Of a stretch of DNA of 64,000 nt, positions 8,517 to 16,570 are shown piece after piece (the first letter of the stretch is position 1; each line of letters begins with the position of its first letter). This DNA is from Colimorpha sp045222295. GTDB taxonomy: Bacteria; Bacteroidota; Bacteroidia; Bacteroidales; P3. The translations under genes were made by a program, and so were the position numbers. The stretch spans positions 44,522-108,521 of the forward strand of contig JBGUXP010000018.1 in the NCBI GenBank assembly GCA_045222295.1, written 5' to 3'. Under the pieces are notes generated by a model, which had not been told where the DNA came from, did no database searches, and was given only the letters and a program-made list of their open reading frames with translations.

Positions 8517-9488
8517 TTATTTAATAATAACGTACTCTATTTCTTTTGGTTCAATGTTGCGAATACGCACATTGCGAGGGAAGCGAGAGACGCAGGGATT
8601 GAGTCTTTTCTCTCCCGAAAGAATGTCATTGTAGTCGGCTGTTACGAAGAAACGGTCAGCCGAGACCTTTGCGACATCCTCCTGGGCAACCCAAACATGA
8701 AGGGTCACATGGTCGGGATAGAGTCGCAATTGATGAGATGTGTCGGGAGTTGCTACCGAGACGGGAACAAGATATTCGCGTTCGACATAGCGTTTGACAG
8801 GGATGTTGACTGTCAACACTTCGGTCGAGGCAAAGACATCTCCTAGAGCCTTCCATTTGTCATCAAGTGGAATACGATAGGTGCCGGTTTCCCGTACATC
8901 GTTCAGTGTTTCCGCATTAACGCCCACATTCTCAATAGCGGCAAGCACATCGGGAGAACCATAAAGTGTAATCTCCGATGGAGAGACCATAGGTTCGCCA
9001 TAGAGTCCGTATCCGTCGGAGAAATTAATCTTCAGGTTGGCCAGGTCAGGATGGAAAACCTTGTGTGCACGCTCGTTGAGGACAAGTTGAAGCGAGTCTT
9101 TTGCGCTACCAATGACCTTGACACCCGCCAATGAAAACTGGTCGGCCAGAAGCGTCGACACATCGGTCACTGCTACCGTACGGTAGAGGTCCTCCAACTC
9201 GCCACGCTGGCGCGAATAACGTTTCACAAATTCGTTCCGAATATCGAAAAGGAATGAGGGAGGCTCTTTCCTAAGGCTGAGAACCAGCATATTGAAGCCC
9301 GTCGACTCGACCTGCAGTACCAATGATGTGTCGGCATCGGCAACAGAATAGCGCTGGGGGTCGAATCCCGAGGGGCGTAACTTCACCGACAGGGTATATT
9401 CCCTAGTTTCAGACATGGCCATGGCCAGCCATACCAGAGAGGTAATCCCCAGTATCACCAGAAAACTTCTGATCTGCCGGCCATGCAT
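8517..9488 (-). CDS. YbbR-like (CdaR-type) membrane protein
   Basis: 323 residues. An N-terminal membrane helix (IRSFLVILGITSLVWLAMAM) is followed by periplasmic beta-rich repeats of the YbbR type. In Firmicutes such proteins regulate the diadenylate cyclase CdaA; in Bacteroidetes the gene regularly lies between yajC and coaE and its role is unproven. No CdaA gene is seen in the window. The gene follows yajC by 9 bp and is clearly in one transcription unit with it. Confidence 0.8.
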   Translation of the reverse strand: MHGRQIRSFLVILGITSLVWLAMAMSETREYTLSVKLRPSGFDPQRYSVADADTSLVLQVESTGFNMLVLSLRKEPPSFLFDIRNEFVKRYSRQRGELEDLYRTVAVTDVSTLLADQFSLAGVKVIGSAKDSLQLVLNERAHKVFHPDLANLKINFSDGYGLYGEPMVSPSEITLYGSPDVLAAIENVGVNAETLNDVRETGTYRIPLDDKWKALGDVFASTEVLTVNIPVKRYVEREYLVPVSVATPDTSHQLRLYPDHVTLHVWVAQEDVAKVSADRFFVTADYNDILSGEKRLNPCVSRFPRNVRIRNIEPKEIEYVIIK

Positions 9489-9497
9489 AGTCTCCGA

Positions 9498-9806
9498 TTA
9501 TTTCTTCTCTTCGGGAGCGGGCTGCACCATGCTCTTCTCGACAGTCATGATAACACCGTTGGAGACCTCAACCTCGATGGTAGTGGTATCGACAGAGTGC
9601 ACCTTACCATAGATGCCGCCGGAGAAGAGAACGCGGTCTCCTTTCTGCAGACCCTCACGGAACTTACGCTCCTCTTTCTCTTTCTTGCGCTGCGGACGCA
9701 ACATAAGGAACCACATCACCACAAGGATAAGGATGATGAAAATCATAGAGCTACCCATGCCGCCCTGCGGCTGGTCCTGCAAAAGAATAAAACTGGTCAA
9801 ATTCAT
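9498..9806 (-). CDS. yajC: Preprotein translocase subunit YajC
   Basis: 102 residues. One membrane helix (MIFIILILVVMWFLMLRPQRKKEKE) with the typical cytoplasmic basic end is followed by the conserved domain LQKGDRVLFSGGIYGKV, matching the L-x-x-G-D-x-V-x-x-x-G-G-I-x-G signature. YajC is an accessory subunit of the SecDF complex in the inner membrane. It lies in the nusB-DUF1573-yajC-ybbR-coaE block. Confidence 0.95.
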   Translation of the reverse strand: MNLTSFILLQDQPQGGMGSSMIFIILILVVMWFLMLRPQRKKEKEERKFREGLQKGDRVLFSGGIYGKVHSVDTTTIEVEVSNGVIMTVEKSMVQPAPEEKK

Positions 9807-9854
9807 AATTGTTTTATTTGATTCTTAACTATTAACTATTATCTATTAATTATT

Positions 9855-10298
9855 CTAGTATCCCACCTGGGCAACAATCTTAAGTTTGGTACGTGCGGGC
9901 TGTGCATTGCTCACCACCGTCACCTCCTGGTATTGCTGACCACTCTTGCCGGAGCTGTTGAAAGATACTGTCACGTAGCCTTCTCCTCCCGGGGCAATGC
10001 GGTCTTTGGGGAAACTGGCCACGGTACAGCCACAAGTGGCGCTGCAAGTGCTGATAATCAAATCCGACTTACCTGTATTGCGGAAGTGGAAACTATAGCT
10101 GATATTTTCTCCTGCCGACAGGCGGCCGAAGTCGTGCAAGTCTTGGTCGAAGGTAATCACTGGCATCTTGGCTGTCTCGTCATATCCTTCGGCACTATGG
10201 GGATTATCAATCAAATCCACATCAATGTCGCCCTTACCGGAGTTCCCTCCACAGGAGACCATCAATCCCATCAGTGCAACAAACAAAAAACGTTTCAT
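9855..10298 (-). CDS. DUF1573 lipoprotein
   Basis: 147 residues from ATG 10298, chosen because it begins a lipoprotein signal (MKRFLFVALMGLMVSCGG, lipobox Cys16). Residues about 40-147 are one DUF1573 domain (Ig-like fold), with FDQDLHDFGRLSAGE at the start and the near-invariant STCSATCGCTVASFPKDRIAPG, including three Cys. Function is unknown; family members are exported Ig-like modules. It sits between nusB and yajC. A 48-bp low-complexity spacer with repeated CTATTAA-like units separates it from yajC. Confidence 0.85.
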   Translation of the reverse strand: MKRFLFVALMGLMVSCGGNSGKGDIDVDLIDNPHSAEGYDETAKMPVITFDQDLHDFGRLSAGENISYSFHFRNTGKSDLIISTCSATCGCTVASFPKDRIAPGGEGYVTVSFNSSGKSGQQYQEVTVVSNAQPARTKLKIVAQVGY

Positions 10299-10317
10299 AA
10301 CTCTTAACTCTTTATGT

Positions 10318-11277
10318 TTAACTCTCCAATAATCCTCTTCCACTCTTGTTGATGCGCCCCTTGGAACGGAGCTCGGCCACCAGCTTGTCGAGGATACCGT
10401 TGATGAAAAGGCGGCTACGCTCAGAGCTAAACTCCTTCGAAAGTTCGATATACTCGTCGACGGTCACCTTCTCAGGAATCGAAGGGCAACCGGTAAACTC
10501 GGCGACAGCCATGTTAATCAAAAGGATATCCATCTTCGACACACGCTCAAACTCCCAGCCTTGCAGGTGACCCTTGATAAGTTCCTCGGCCTCCTCTCGT
10601 GTGGACATAGTGTCGCGAAGTAACTGGCGGGCAAAATTCATGTCAGCCTCGTCCTTCTCCACCCGTTTGTCATACATCACAGGCCACATCATGGCCTCAT
10701 CGAAGGAACTCTCTTCAAGCGTCTTCAGCATCATGAAGTTATATTGTGCTATCTGGTCAAAATCATCCTCCCAGAGGAGACTTCTCTCCACCACCACAGC
10801 CCTCAAGGCCTCGCGGTTCATCAGGTAGCGGAAGAGCAGGATGGCAAAGTCCTTGTCCTGTGCATAGCTATGCTCTTCGTCCGACACATAGTGGCGGTAT
10901 TCGTCTGTCTTGCGGAAATCCAGGAAAGCCTCGCGGATCAGGTCCTCATGAGTCTCCCAGCATCCACCCCATTTCTCCAGGTGTTTCTTCAGCTCGAAGT
11001 TATCCGTCATGCGACGCATAAACTCGTTGTCACCCATCTTCATGCTCGGATTGCGATCTTCTGCCGTCGGGCGGAATTTCTTCTTGCCTTCCTCGAGCAT
11101 CTCCAGTCCTACCTCCACAAAGCGCGGCAACAATGCCACCTGCAATACTCCCAGCTCATTGAGCTTGGCAATGTGATATTCGAACTCTTTCGACACCGTG
11201 ATGGCGTCAGCCTCCTCATAGCGTCCGGCATAGATAGCCTGCAGCACCTTGCTTCTCAAAAAATGTCTACTTAGCAT
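10318..11277 (-). CDS. nusB: Transcription antitermination factor NusB (long Bacteroidetes form)
   Basis: 319 residues, about twice the size of E. coli NusB, as is usual in Bacteroidetes, where an N-terminal helical extension precedes the core. The C-terminal core (about residues 185-310) has MDILLINMAVAEF and KVTVDEYIELSKEFSSERSRLFINGILDKL, the signature end of NusB. NusB with NusE binds boxA RNA and suppresses termination in rRNA operons. The start overlaps the leuS stop by 7 bp, implying translational coupling. Confidence 0.92.
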   Translation of the reverse strand: MLSRHFLRSKVLQAIYAGRYEEADAITVSKEFEYHIAKLNELGVLQVALLPRFVEVGLEMLEEGKKKFRPTAEDRNPSMKMGDNEFMRRMTDNFELKKHLEKWGGCWETHEDLIREAFLDFRKTDEYRHYVSDEEHSYAQDKDFAILLFRYLMNREALRAVVVERSLLWEDDFDQIAQYNFMMLKTLEESSFDEAMMWPVMYDKRVEKDEADMNFARQLLRDTMSTREEAEELIKGHLQGWEFERVSKMDILLINMAVAEFTGCPSIPEKVTVDEYIELSKEFSSERSRLFINGILDKLVAELRSKGRINKSGRGLLES

Positions 11278-14132
11278 ACGATATTAATAATCTTCTTAGG
11301 TACGAAAACAACCTTCTTCGGCTCGCCCGTAAGCCATTTTGCACTCTCGGGAGCAGCCTTCACAGCGGCAAGGACATCGGCTTGGTTGCAGTCAGCCGGC
11401 AGGTCGATGGTGAAGCGCATCTTGCCGTTGAACTGCACAGGATATTTTACCGTATCCTCGACGAGGTACTGCGGGTCGCACACGGGCCACTGGGCGTCGC
11501 AGACGCTAGTCTCATGACCCAGCTGGTGCCACAACTCCTCGGCGATATGCGGGGCGAAGGGGACGATAAGTACCACCAATGGTTCCAATACCTCGCGGCT
11601 GCCGCACTTCATCTCAGTGAGCTGATTGGTGGCAATCATAAAGGTCGATACAGAGGTATTCAGAGAGAATCGCTCGATATCGTCGGTCACCTTCTTGATG
11701 GTCTGATGGAGCACCTTCAGCTCCTCTTTGGTCGGAGTATTCTGAATACTCTGATTATTCAAAGCATTATCATACAGCTTCCAGAACTTCTTCAGGAAGC
11801 GGTGCACACCTTCAATACCATTGGTATCCCAGGGCTTGGCCTGCTCCACAGGACCGAGGAACATCTCGTAGAGACGCAGCGTGTCGGCTCCGTAGCGGGC
11901 CACCAGGTCGTCAGGGTTCTGCACGTTGAACATGCTCTTACTCATCTTCTCGACCTCCCAACCGCAGATATACTTGCCGTCTTCCAATTCAAACTTGGCA
12001 TCCTTGAATTCGGGACGCCACTCGCGGAAGCGCTCGATATCCAGCACGTCGTTGTCCACGATATTGATGTCCACGTGGATGGCGGTCACATCGTTCATAT
12101 CCTTGATGAGGCCTTTCGAGATGAAAAGGTTGTTGTCGGCCTTCGAACGATAGACGAAGTTCGAGCGGCCCTGAATCATACCTTGGTTGATAAGCTTCTG
12201 GAAGGGCTCTTCCTTCACGGCCATGCCGAGGTCGAAGAGGAACTTGTTCCAAAAACGGGAGTAGATAAGGTGGCCCGAGGCATGCTCGGCGCCGCCGACA
12301 TAGAAGTCCACATTTTGCCAGTAACCCACAGCCTCTTTCGAGAAATAGGCACTGTCGTTATGGGGATCCATATAGCGGAAGTAGTATCCGCTCGAACCAG
12401 CGAAGCCAGGCATGGTGCTCAGCTCCAGCGGGAAGACGTTCTTGTTGTCAATTTTGCTCTTCTCCACCACGCAGCGGGTCTGCTCGTCCCATGCCCACTT
12501 CTCGGCATGACCCAGCGGGGGTTCGCCGGTGGCGGTGGGTTTGAACTCGCTCACCTCAGGCAGTTCCAGTGGCAGGCACTCCTCAGGAATGGTGCAGGCG
12601 ATTCCGTTCTTGTAGTAGACAGGGAACGGTTCGCCCCAGTAGCGCTGACGGCTGAAGATGGCGTCGCGCAGGCGGTAGTTGATGGTCTTGTGACCTAAAC
12701 CCTTTTTCTCAATATAGTCGATGACAGCCTTCATGGCATCCTTCACCTTCATGCCGGTAACAGAGAACGTCGACCCGGACACCGGGCCACTGTTGACGGA
12801 GTAGCCTGCCTTGGCATCCATACTCTCTGTCCAGGTAGCGGGGTCGCTGACAGCGTCCTTCTCGAGGGCCACTACCTGACGGATGGGCAGGTTGAAGTGG
12901 CGGGCGAAAGCGAAGTCGCGACTGTCGTGAGCGGGAACGGCCATGATGGCACCGGTACCGTAGCCGGCAAGCACATATTCGGAAACCCAGATGGGGATTT
13001 TCTCGTTGGTGAGGGGATTGATGGCGTAGGCGCCGGTGAAGACACCACTCACCTTCTTCACCTCGGCCTGGCGTTCGCGCTCGCTACGGTTTTTAGCCCA
13101 ACTGACGTATTCTTCCACTTCGGTTTTGTGCTCGGGAGTGGTAATTTGGTTGATGAGCTCGTGCTCGGGACACAGCACCATAAAGGTCACACCGAAGATG
13201 GTATCGGGTCTCGTCGTAAAGATCTCAAACGACCCATTAGACCCATTAACCCCATCCACAATTGGGAACCAGACGGCGGCGCCTTCCGAGCGTCCAATCC
13301 AATTGCGCTGGATTTCCTTCAGCGAATCGGTCCAATCCACCTGCTCCAAGCCGTCGACCAGACGCTGGGCATAGGCAGTGATACGGAGGCTCCACTGGCG
13401 CATCAGCTTGCGCTCCACGGGGTAGCCGCCGCGCACGCTGAGACCATTGACCACCTCGTCGTTGGCGAGGACGGTGCCCAGTTCAGCGCACCAGTTCACA
13501 GGGATATCGGCCAGGTAGGCCAGGCGGTAGTTCATCAGCACCTGCTGCTGCTTGGCCTCGTCCCACGAGTTCCACTCGTCGGCCGTGAAGGTCAGCACCT
13601 CGGTGCAAGCGGCATCGAGACCCTCGCTGCCCTGCTTGGCGAAGCGCTCCACGAGGCTGCTGATGGGCAGCGCCTTGTTGGCATTGTTGTCATAGTAATG
13701 TTTGAAAAGCTGGATAAAGGTCCACTGCGTCCATTTGTAGTACTTGGGCTCGCAGGTACGCACCTCGCGGCTCCAGTCGAAGCTGAAGCCTATCTTGTCC
13801 AGCTGCTCGCGGTAGCGTTTGATGTTCTGCTCGGTAGTGATGGCGGGATGCTGACCCGTCTGGATGGCGTACTGCTCGGCGGGAAGGCCGTAGGCATCGT
13901 AGCCCATGGGATGCAGCACGTTGAATCCCTGCAGACGCTTGTAGCGGGCGTAGATATCGCTGGCGATATAACCCAGCGGGTGACCCACATGCAGGCCTGC
14001 GCCCGAAGGGTACGGAAACATGTCCAAAACATAATAGTGAGGCTTGTCTGCCCTATTCTCCACGCGGTATACGCCCTTCTCTCTCCACTGCTTTTGCCAC
14101 CGCGACTCAATTTCACTAAAATTATACTCCAT
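11271..14132 (-). CDS. leuS: Leucyl-tRNA synthetase
   Basis: 953 residues, a full-length class I leucyl-tRNA synthetase. The HIGH-type motif is HVGHPLGY near residue 49. The KMSKS loop is VEKMSKSMFN near residue 715. Between them lies a large editing domain (TTRPDTIFGVTFMVL and YGTGAIMAVPAHDSRDF). The C-terminus has the anticodon-binding helices. The enzyme charges tRNA-Leu in the cytoplasm. It is the first gene of a unit with nusB, DUF1573, yajC, ybbR and coaE. I see no leader or attenuator upstream. Confidence 0.97.
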   Translation of the reverse strand: MEYNFSEIESRWQKQWREKGVYRVENRADKPHYYVLDMFPYPSGAGLHVGHPLGYIASDIYARYKRLQGFNVLHPMGYDAYGLPAEQYAIQTGQHPAITTEQNIKRYREQLDKIGFSFDWSREVRTCEPKYYKWTQWTFIQLFKHYYDNNANKALPISSLVERFAKQGSEGLDAACTEVLTFTADEWNSWDEAKQQQVLMNYRLAYLADIPVNWCAELGTVLANDEVVNGLSVRGGYPVERKLMRQWSLRITAYAQRLVDGLEQVDWTDSLKEIQRNWIGRSEGAAVWFPIVDGVNGSNGSFEIFTTRPDTIFGVTFMVLCPEHELINQITTPEHKTEVEEYVSWAKNRSERERQAEVKKVSGVFTGAYAINPLTNEKIPIWVSEYVLAGYGTGAIMAVPAHDSRDFAFARHFNLPIRQVVALEKDAVSDPATWTESMDAKAGYSVNSGPVSGSTFSVTGMKVKDAMKAVIDYIEKKGLGHKTINYRLRDAIFSRQRYWGEPFPVYYKNGIACTIPEECLPLELPEVSEFKPTATGEPPLGHAEKWAWDEQTRCVVEKSKIDNKNVFPLELSTMPGFAGSSGYYFRYMDPHNDSAYFSKEAVGYWQNVDFYVGGAEHASGHLIYSRFWNKFLFDLGMAVKEEPFQKLINQGMIQGRSNFVYRSKADNNLFISKGLIKDMNDVTAIHVDINIVDNDVLDIERFREWRPEFKDAKFELEDGKYICGWEVEKMSKSMFNVQNPDDLVARYGADTLRLYEMFLGPVEQAKPWDTNGIEGVHRFLKKFWKLYDNALNNQSIQNTPTKEELKVLHQTIKKVTDDIERFSLNTSVSTFMIATNQLTEMKCGSREVLEPLVVLIVPFAPHIAEELWHQLGHETSVCDAQWPVCDPQYLVEDTVKYPVQFNGKMRFTIDLPADCNQADVLAAVKAAPESAKWLTGEPKKVVFVPKKIINIVC

Positions 14133-14243
14133 TTTCTATCAATATATTACACTCGGATGCACACGCAACCGAAAAATGCAAATATATAAAAAATAAGCGA
14201 CATGACAAAATTTAATTTTTCTACGTAAAGTTGTTAAGTAAAA

Positions 14244-14275
14244 GTCCTACCTAAGACGTTGCACTTAGGTAGGAC
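14244..14275 (-). terminator. Perfect 12-bp hairpin downstream of the T9SS remnant
   Basis: GTCCTACCTAAG (14244-14255), an 8-nt loop, then CTTAGGTAGGAC (14264-14275) form a perfect stem. On the minus strand it is followed by TTTTAC, and on the plus strand by GAAAAAAAA. It is the likely terminator of the truncated T9SS-cargo transcript. Confidence 0.7.
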
Positions 14276-14299
14276 GAAAAAAAACTTATAAAAAATCTT

Positions 14300-14512
14300 T
14301 TACCTAATTACCACTACTTTGCGGGCAGGAGCATCGCCGATCTTCACTAAATATACCCCCGATGCCGGCACCTCAAAAGTACTGCGCCAGCCCAACTCTC
14401 CCCCTAAGTTAGGGGGAGTACCCCACAGGGGGGAGGGAGTCTGTACCAACATTCTTCCCATCGCATCGAACACCCTAATCTCTGGATTTTCCACTATCGA
14501 ACGACGCTGCAA
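14300..14512 (-). pseudogene. Remnant of a type IX secretion cargo protein (C-terminal sorting domain only)
   Basis: A 70-codon open stretch with no ATG. It reads as the end of a T9SS type A sorting domain: PEIRVFDAMGRMLVQ, then FEVPASGVYLVKIGDAPARKVVVIR split by the usual Gly-Val-Tyr-Leu-Val-Lys core. The upstream frame is closed by TAA, and no signal peptide or cargo domain remains. A 47-bp palindromic element is inserted in frame within the domain. An intact promoter lies immediately upstream, so the body of the gene was probably deleted. Such domains direct export through the type IX secretion system. Confidence 0.75.
14394..14440. repeat. Palindromic coding repeat, family B, copy 1
   Basis: A 47-bp element with a perfect stem CTCCCCCTAA / TTAGGGGGAG plus a second G/C-rich hairpin. 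It differs from the copy at 51250-51296 at two positions. On the minus strand it is read in frame as TPSPLWGTPPNLGGEL inside the sorting-domain remnant. Confidence 0.9.
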
Positions 14513-14541
14513 AGATACAAATTAAAATCCACACCACCAAA
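14510..14541 (-). promoter_or_regulatory. Intact promoter left in front of the T9SS remnant
   Basis: Minus strand: exact TTTG (14538-14541), 20-bp spacer, exact TATCTTTG (14510-14517). It points into a fragment lacking a start codon, so the promoter survived a deletion that removed the gene body. Confidence 0.75.
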
Positions 14542-14570
14542 AATAATTTCATCACCTTTCCTCCACCTTG

Positions 14571-14663
14571 CCATCTTCCACCGTGGTAGGAGATGGGTAG
14601 GCGATAGGAAGGAGTTGGGAAAGAGTTGGGAAAGAGATGATACCTTGTAAGTGCTGATTATCA
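14571..14663. repeat. Dodecamer-plus-palindrome element, family A, copy 1
   Basis: The element starts with the imperfect palindrome CCATCTTCCACC-gt-GGTAGGAGATGG (14571-14596). Repeated GGGAAAGAGTTG-type dodecamers follow up to about 14640. It ends with TGCTGATTATCA (14652-14663). The palindrome side faces the minus-strand promoter at 14510-14541, 30 bp away. Related copies lie at 32306-32404 and 62958-63026. Confidence 0.75.
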
Positions 14664-14668
14664 GGCAT

Positions 14669-14696
14669 AAAAAAAAGGGGGACTCTACAGTCCCCC
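14669..14696 (-). terminator. Terminator after the Spy-like gene
   Basis: GGGGGACT-ctac-AGTCCCCC forms a perfect 8-bp stem. On the minus strand it is followed by TTTTTTTT. It lies 20 bp after the stop at 14717. Confidence 0.9.
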
Positions 14697-14716
14697 TGAG
14701 GTTTTTTGCAGGAAAA

Positions 14717-15154
14717 TTATTTTTTCCGCATTTTATGTTTCTTTCTGCTGTCTTTCAGTTCTTTGCGTTGCTCTTTGGTGAGCACCTGGTCGAAACGGAC
14801 CTTGGTGGCATACATTTCGCGCGAAATCTCGGCCTGGATACGGGCCTCGCGGTCGAAGAGAGGATTGAGTTCCTTGGAGTGGTCACCCTCCATATCCATC
14901 AACTGGCTGATTTTTTCACACACGGCTTTCTGCTCTTTGCGCAGTTCCTCGATGCGTTTCTTCGACTCGTTGGAGATGACTTCGAGCTTGCTTTTCTGGC
15001 TGGAGCTGAGGTCGCTGACGAGCTCAGTGATTTCGGGACGTTTCTCTGGCTCACGGCATTGGCCGGGGCCTTCGCGGTGCGGGCGCTGGGCGAAGCAGAC
15101 GGCGCATTGTAACGCCATCACGGCAACTAGGGTTATCGAAAGGATTCTTTTCAT
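14717..15154 (-). CDS. Spy/CpxP-like periplasmic helical protein
   Basis: 145 residues from ATG 15154, the start of a clear signal peptide (MKRILSITLVAVMALQCAVCFAQ). The mature part is charged and all-helical, with ELVSDLSSSQKSKLEVI, KEQKAVCEKISQLMD and FDQVLTKEQRKELKD. The last matches the LTxEQ motifs of Spy/CpxP and LTXXQ-type proteins, which act as periplasmic chaperones or stress sensors. It lies 20 bp downstream of an anti-sigma-like gene and a sigma factor gene. The three probably form one envelope-stress unit with its own terminator (14669-14696). Function in this organism is inferred from fold and context. Confidence 0.7.
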   Translation of the reverse strand: MKRILSITLVAVMALQCAVCFAQRPHREGPGQCREPEKRPEITELVSDLSSSQKSKLEVISNESKKRIEELRKEQKAVCEKISQLMDMEGDHSKELNPLFDREARIQAEISREMYATKVRFDQVLTKEQRKELKDSRKKHKMRKK

Positions 15155-15174
15155 GGCTATAAATGTTTTTGGAG

Positions 15175-15486
15175 TTAATCGTAGAGGAATTCGATGGGGT
15201 TTTCGACCATATCCTCGACAGGCAGATAATACTGATAGTCGGAGACATAGGCCATCATGTCGCCTATCTGTTCCTCGTTGTAGGAGGGTCGGAAGGCTAT
15301 GTTCATGACCACGAGGGCGGCGACGGCAGCGGCGGCGGTCAAGGCCACCCCGCGCCAAACCACCTTGCGGTGGTTGGGAATGAGGTAGGGATGCTGTTGC
15401 ACCTGCGCCATCACGGCGTCGACAACGTCAACCTGCTTGGGGCAGGTCTGGTTCTTAAGCTCTTGTAGTTGTTCGTCTATATTCAT
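15175..15486 (-). CDS. Small single-pass membrane protein, likely anti-sigma factor
   Basis: 103 residues. The first roughly 45 residues are cytoplasmic and helical (MNIDEQLQELKNQTCPKQVDVVDAVMAQVQQ). One membrane helix follows (GVALTAAAAVAALVVMNIAF), then an acidic, aromatic periplasmic tail. The protein lacks a recognisable zinc-binding anti-sigma motif. It follows the sigma factor by 11 bp and precedes the Spy-like gene, which is why I call it an anti-sigma factor. This is inference from position and topology. Confidence 0.55.
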   Translation of the reverse strand: MNIDEQLQELKNQTCPKQVDVVDAVMAQVQQHPYLIPNHRKVVWRGVALTAAAAVAALVVMNIAFRPSYNEEQIGDMMAYVSDYQYYLPVEDMVENPIEFLYD

Positions 15487-15497
15487 CGGTTTCGTTT

Positions 15498-16031
15498 TTA
15501 CCTTTTAATTTCTTTGGCCAGGTTCTTCTTGGCCCGGAAGATGAGCGATTCCACCTTGGCGAGGGAACACTGCATGACATCGGCAATCTGCTGGTAGGAG
15601 AAATCCTCAAAGGTGTAGAGTACCAGCGCTGTGCGCTGTTCTTCCTTGAGGTGTCCGATGGCGGTGCGGAGCTGGTCGAGTTGCTCCCGATGGATGATTT
15701 CCTGCTCGGCATTGCGGTCGGGCGACACCTCTTCGCGGGGATTCTCCAACTCGTCGCTACTGACAAAGCGCTTGCTCTTATTCAGCATCTTGCAGACGAC
15801 GTTGACAGTGATGCGGTAGATGAAAGAACTCAACTTCGAATCGAAGCGGAAGCGCGGCAGAGCCGTGTAGAGCTCGACAAAGACCTGCTGAGTGACCTCC
15901 TCGACCTCGAGGCGCGTGCCACAGAGCTTGTAGGTCAGATTGGCCACAATCTGCTGGTAACGACGCACTATTTCAGCGTATTGCTCGGTGTCACCCGCGA
16001 GGATTTTTTCAACTATCTCTTTGTCTTCCAC
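15498..16031 (-). CDS. ECF-type RNA polymerase sigma factor
   Basis: 177 residues, the size of an extracytoplasmic-function sigma factor. Region 2 spans about residues 15-90, with YAEIVRRYQQIVANLTYKL and VEEVTQQVFVELYTALPRF, followed by FIYRITVNVVCKML. Region 4 spans about 120-172, with LKEEQRTALVLYTFEDFSYQQIADVM and an HTH ending KVESLIFRAKKNL. There is no region 3, as expected. It heads the sigma / anti-sigma-like / Spy-like unit, so it probably answers to envelope stress and may autoregulate. I see no clear TAnnTTTG promoter in front of it. Confidence 0.88.
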   Translation of the reverse strand: MEDKEIVEKILAGDTEQYAEIVRRYQQIVANLTYKLCGTRLEVEEVTQQVFVELYTALPRFRFDSKLSSFIYRITVNVVCKMLNKSKRFVSSDELENPREEVSPDRNAEQEIIHREQLDQLRTAIGHLKEEQRTALVLYTFEDFSYQQIADVMQCSLAKVESLIFRAKKNLAKEIKR

Positions 16032-16124
16032 TGGCTCGATTCGTTATTAGGTACTCGATGAAAATATTTTCTTGCAGATTTTTTCGGAAAAATATTATTT
16101 TTTTCAGATTTTTCCTTTTCTAAC

Positions 16125-16195
16125 ATCTCCCAGCTTCGCGGAAATCCATAAATCCAAAGAAATAGATTTATAGATTACGCCGCAGGCGGGAGGTT
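16125..16195. repeat. Imperfect long hairpin downstream of hslR
   Basis: The segment pairs CTCCC with GGGAG at its ends, with inner matches CGCGG/GCCGC, ATC/GAT and TAAATC/GATTTA. This gives a roughly 70-bp imperfect foldback. It lies just past the hslR stop on the minus strand and may end that transcript or be a degenerate palindromic repeat. Confidence 0.45.
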
Positions 16196-16198
16196 GGT

Positions 16199-16570
16199 CT
16201 ATTCGTATTTGAAGCGTTCTATCTCGCGGCGGTCATGCTTGGTGGGACGGCCTACGCCGCGGTCACGCTTCTCGAAGGCATACTGGCGGGCCATCTGGAT
16301 GCGCTCGTATTCCTCCTGGGGGGTGCGGTCAATCATAAAGCCTTGCACCAGAGGGGCTCCCACACGGTTGGGCGGAATGGCGAGGACCTCAATCTCCTTG
16401 TGCAGCTGGTCGATATTGAGGCTGTAGCGCTCCCCTTCCCTCACTTCGTGGGAAGGTTTCAGGCTGCGGCCGTCAGACGTCATACTCACCTTGCCGCACT
16501 GGCAGGCGTCGGCAGCCAACGAGCGCGTCTTGTAGAGACGCACGGCCCAGAGATACTTGTCCAGTCGCAT
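16199..16570 (-). CDS. hslR: S4-domain RNA-binding protein (Hsp15-like)
   Basis: 123 residues. The S4 domain covers about residues 1-65, starting MRLDKYLWAVRLYKTRSLA with CQCGKVSMTSDGRSLKPSHEVREGE. Hsp15 recycles stalled 50S subunits that carry nascent peptide. The C-terminal half is basic (KRDRGVGRPTKHDRREIERF), as in the family. Its start overlaps the last base of the TonB-like gene, so it is the last gene of the exbB-exbD-tonB unit although it has no obvious link to transport. Confidence 0.88.
   Translation of the reverse strand: MRLDKYLWAVRLYKTRSLAADACQCGKVSMTSDGRSLKPSHEVREGERYSLNIDQLHKEIEVLAIPPNRVGAPLVQGFMIDRTPQEEYERIQMARQYAFEKRDRGVGRPTKHDRREIERFKYE

Noticed and set aside
11382..14189. 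Two long plus-strand open frames (438 and 430 codons) opposite leuS
   Set aside because: leuS is complete and conserved over the whole stretch; the opposite frames have no recognisable domain or promoter.
16032..16198. Riboswitch-like fold between the sigma gene and hslR
   Set aside because: The foldback lies after a stop codon and before a gene end on the minus strand, not in a leader; no known aptamer pattern is visible.
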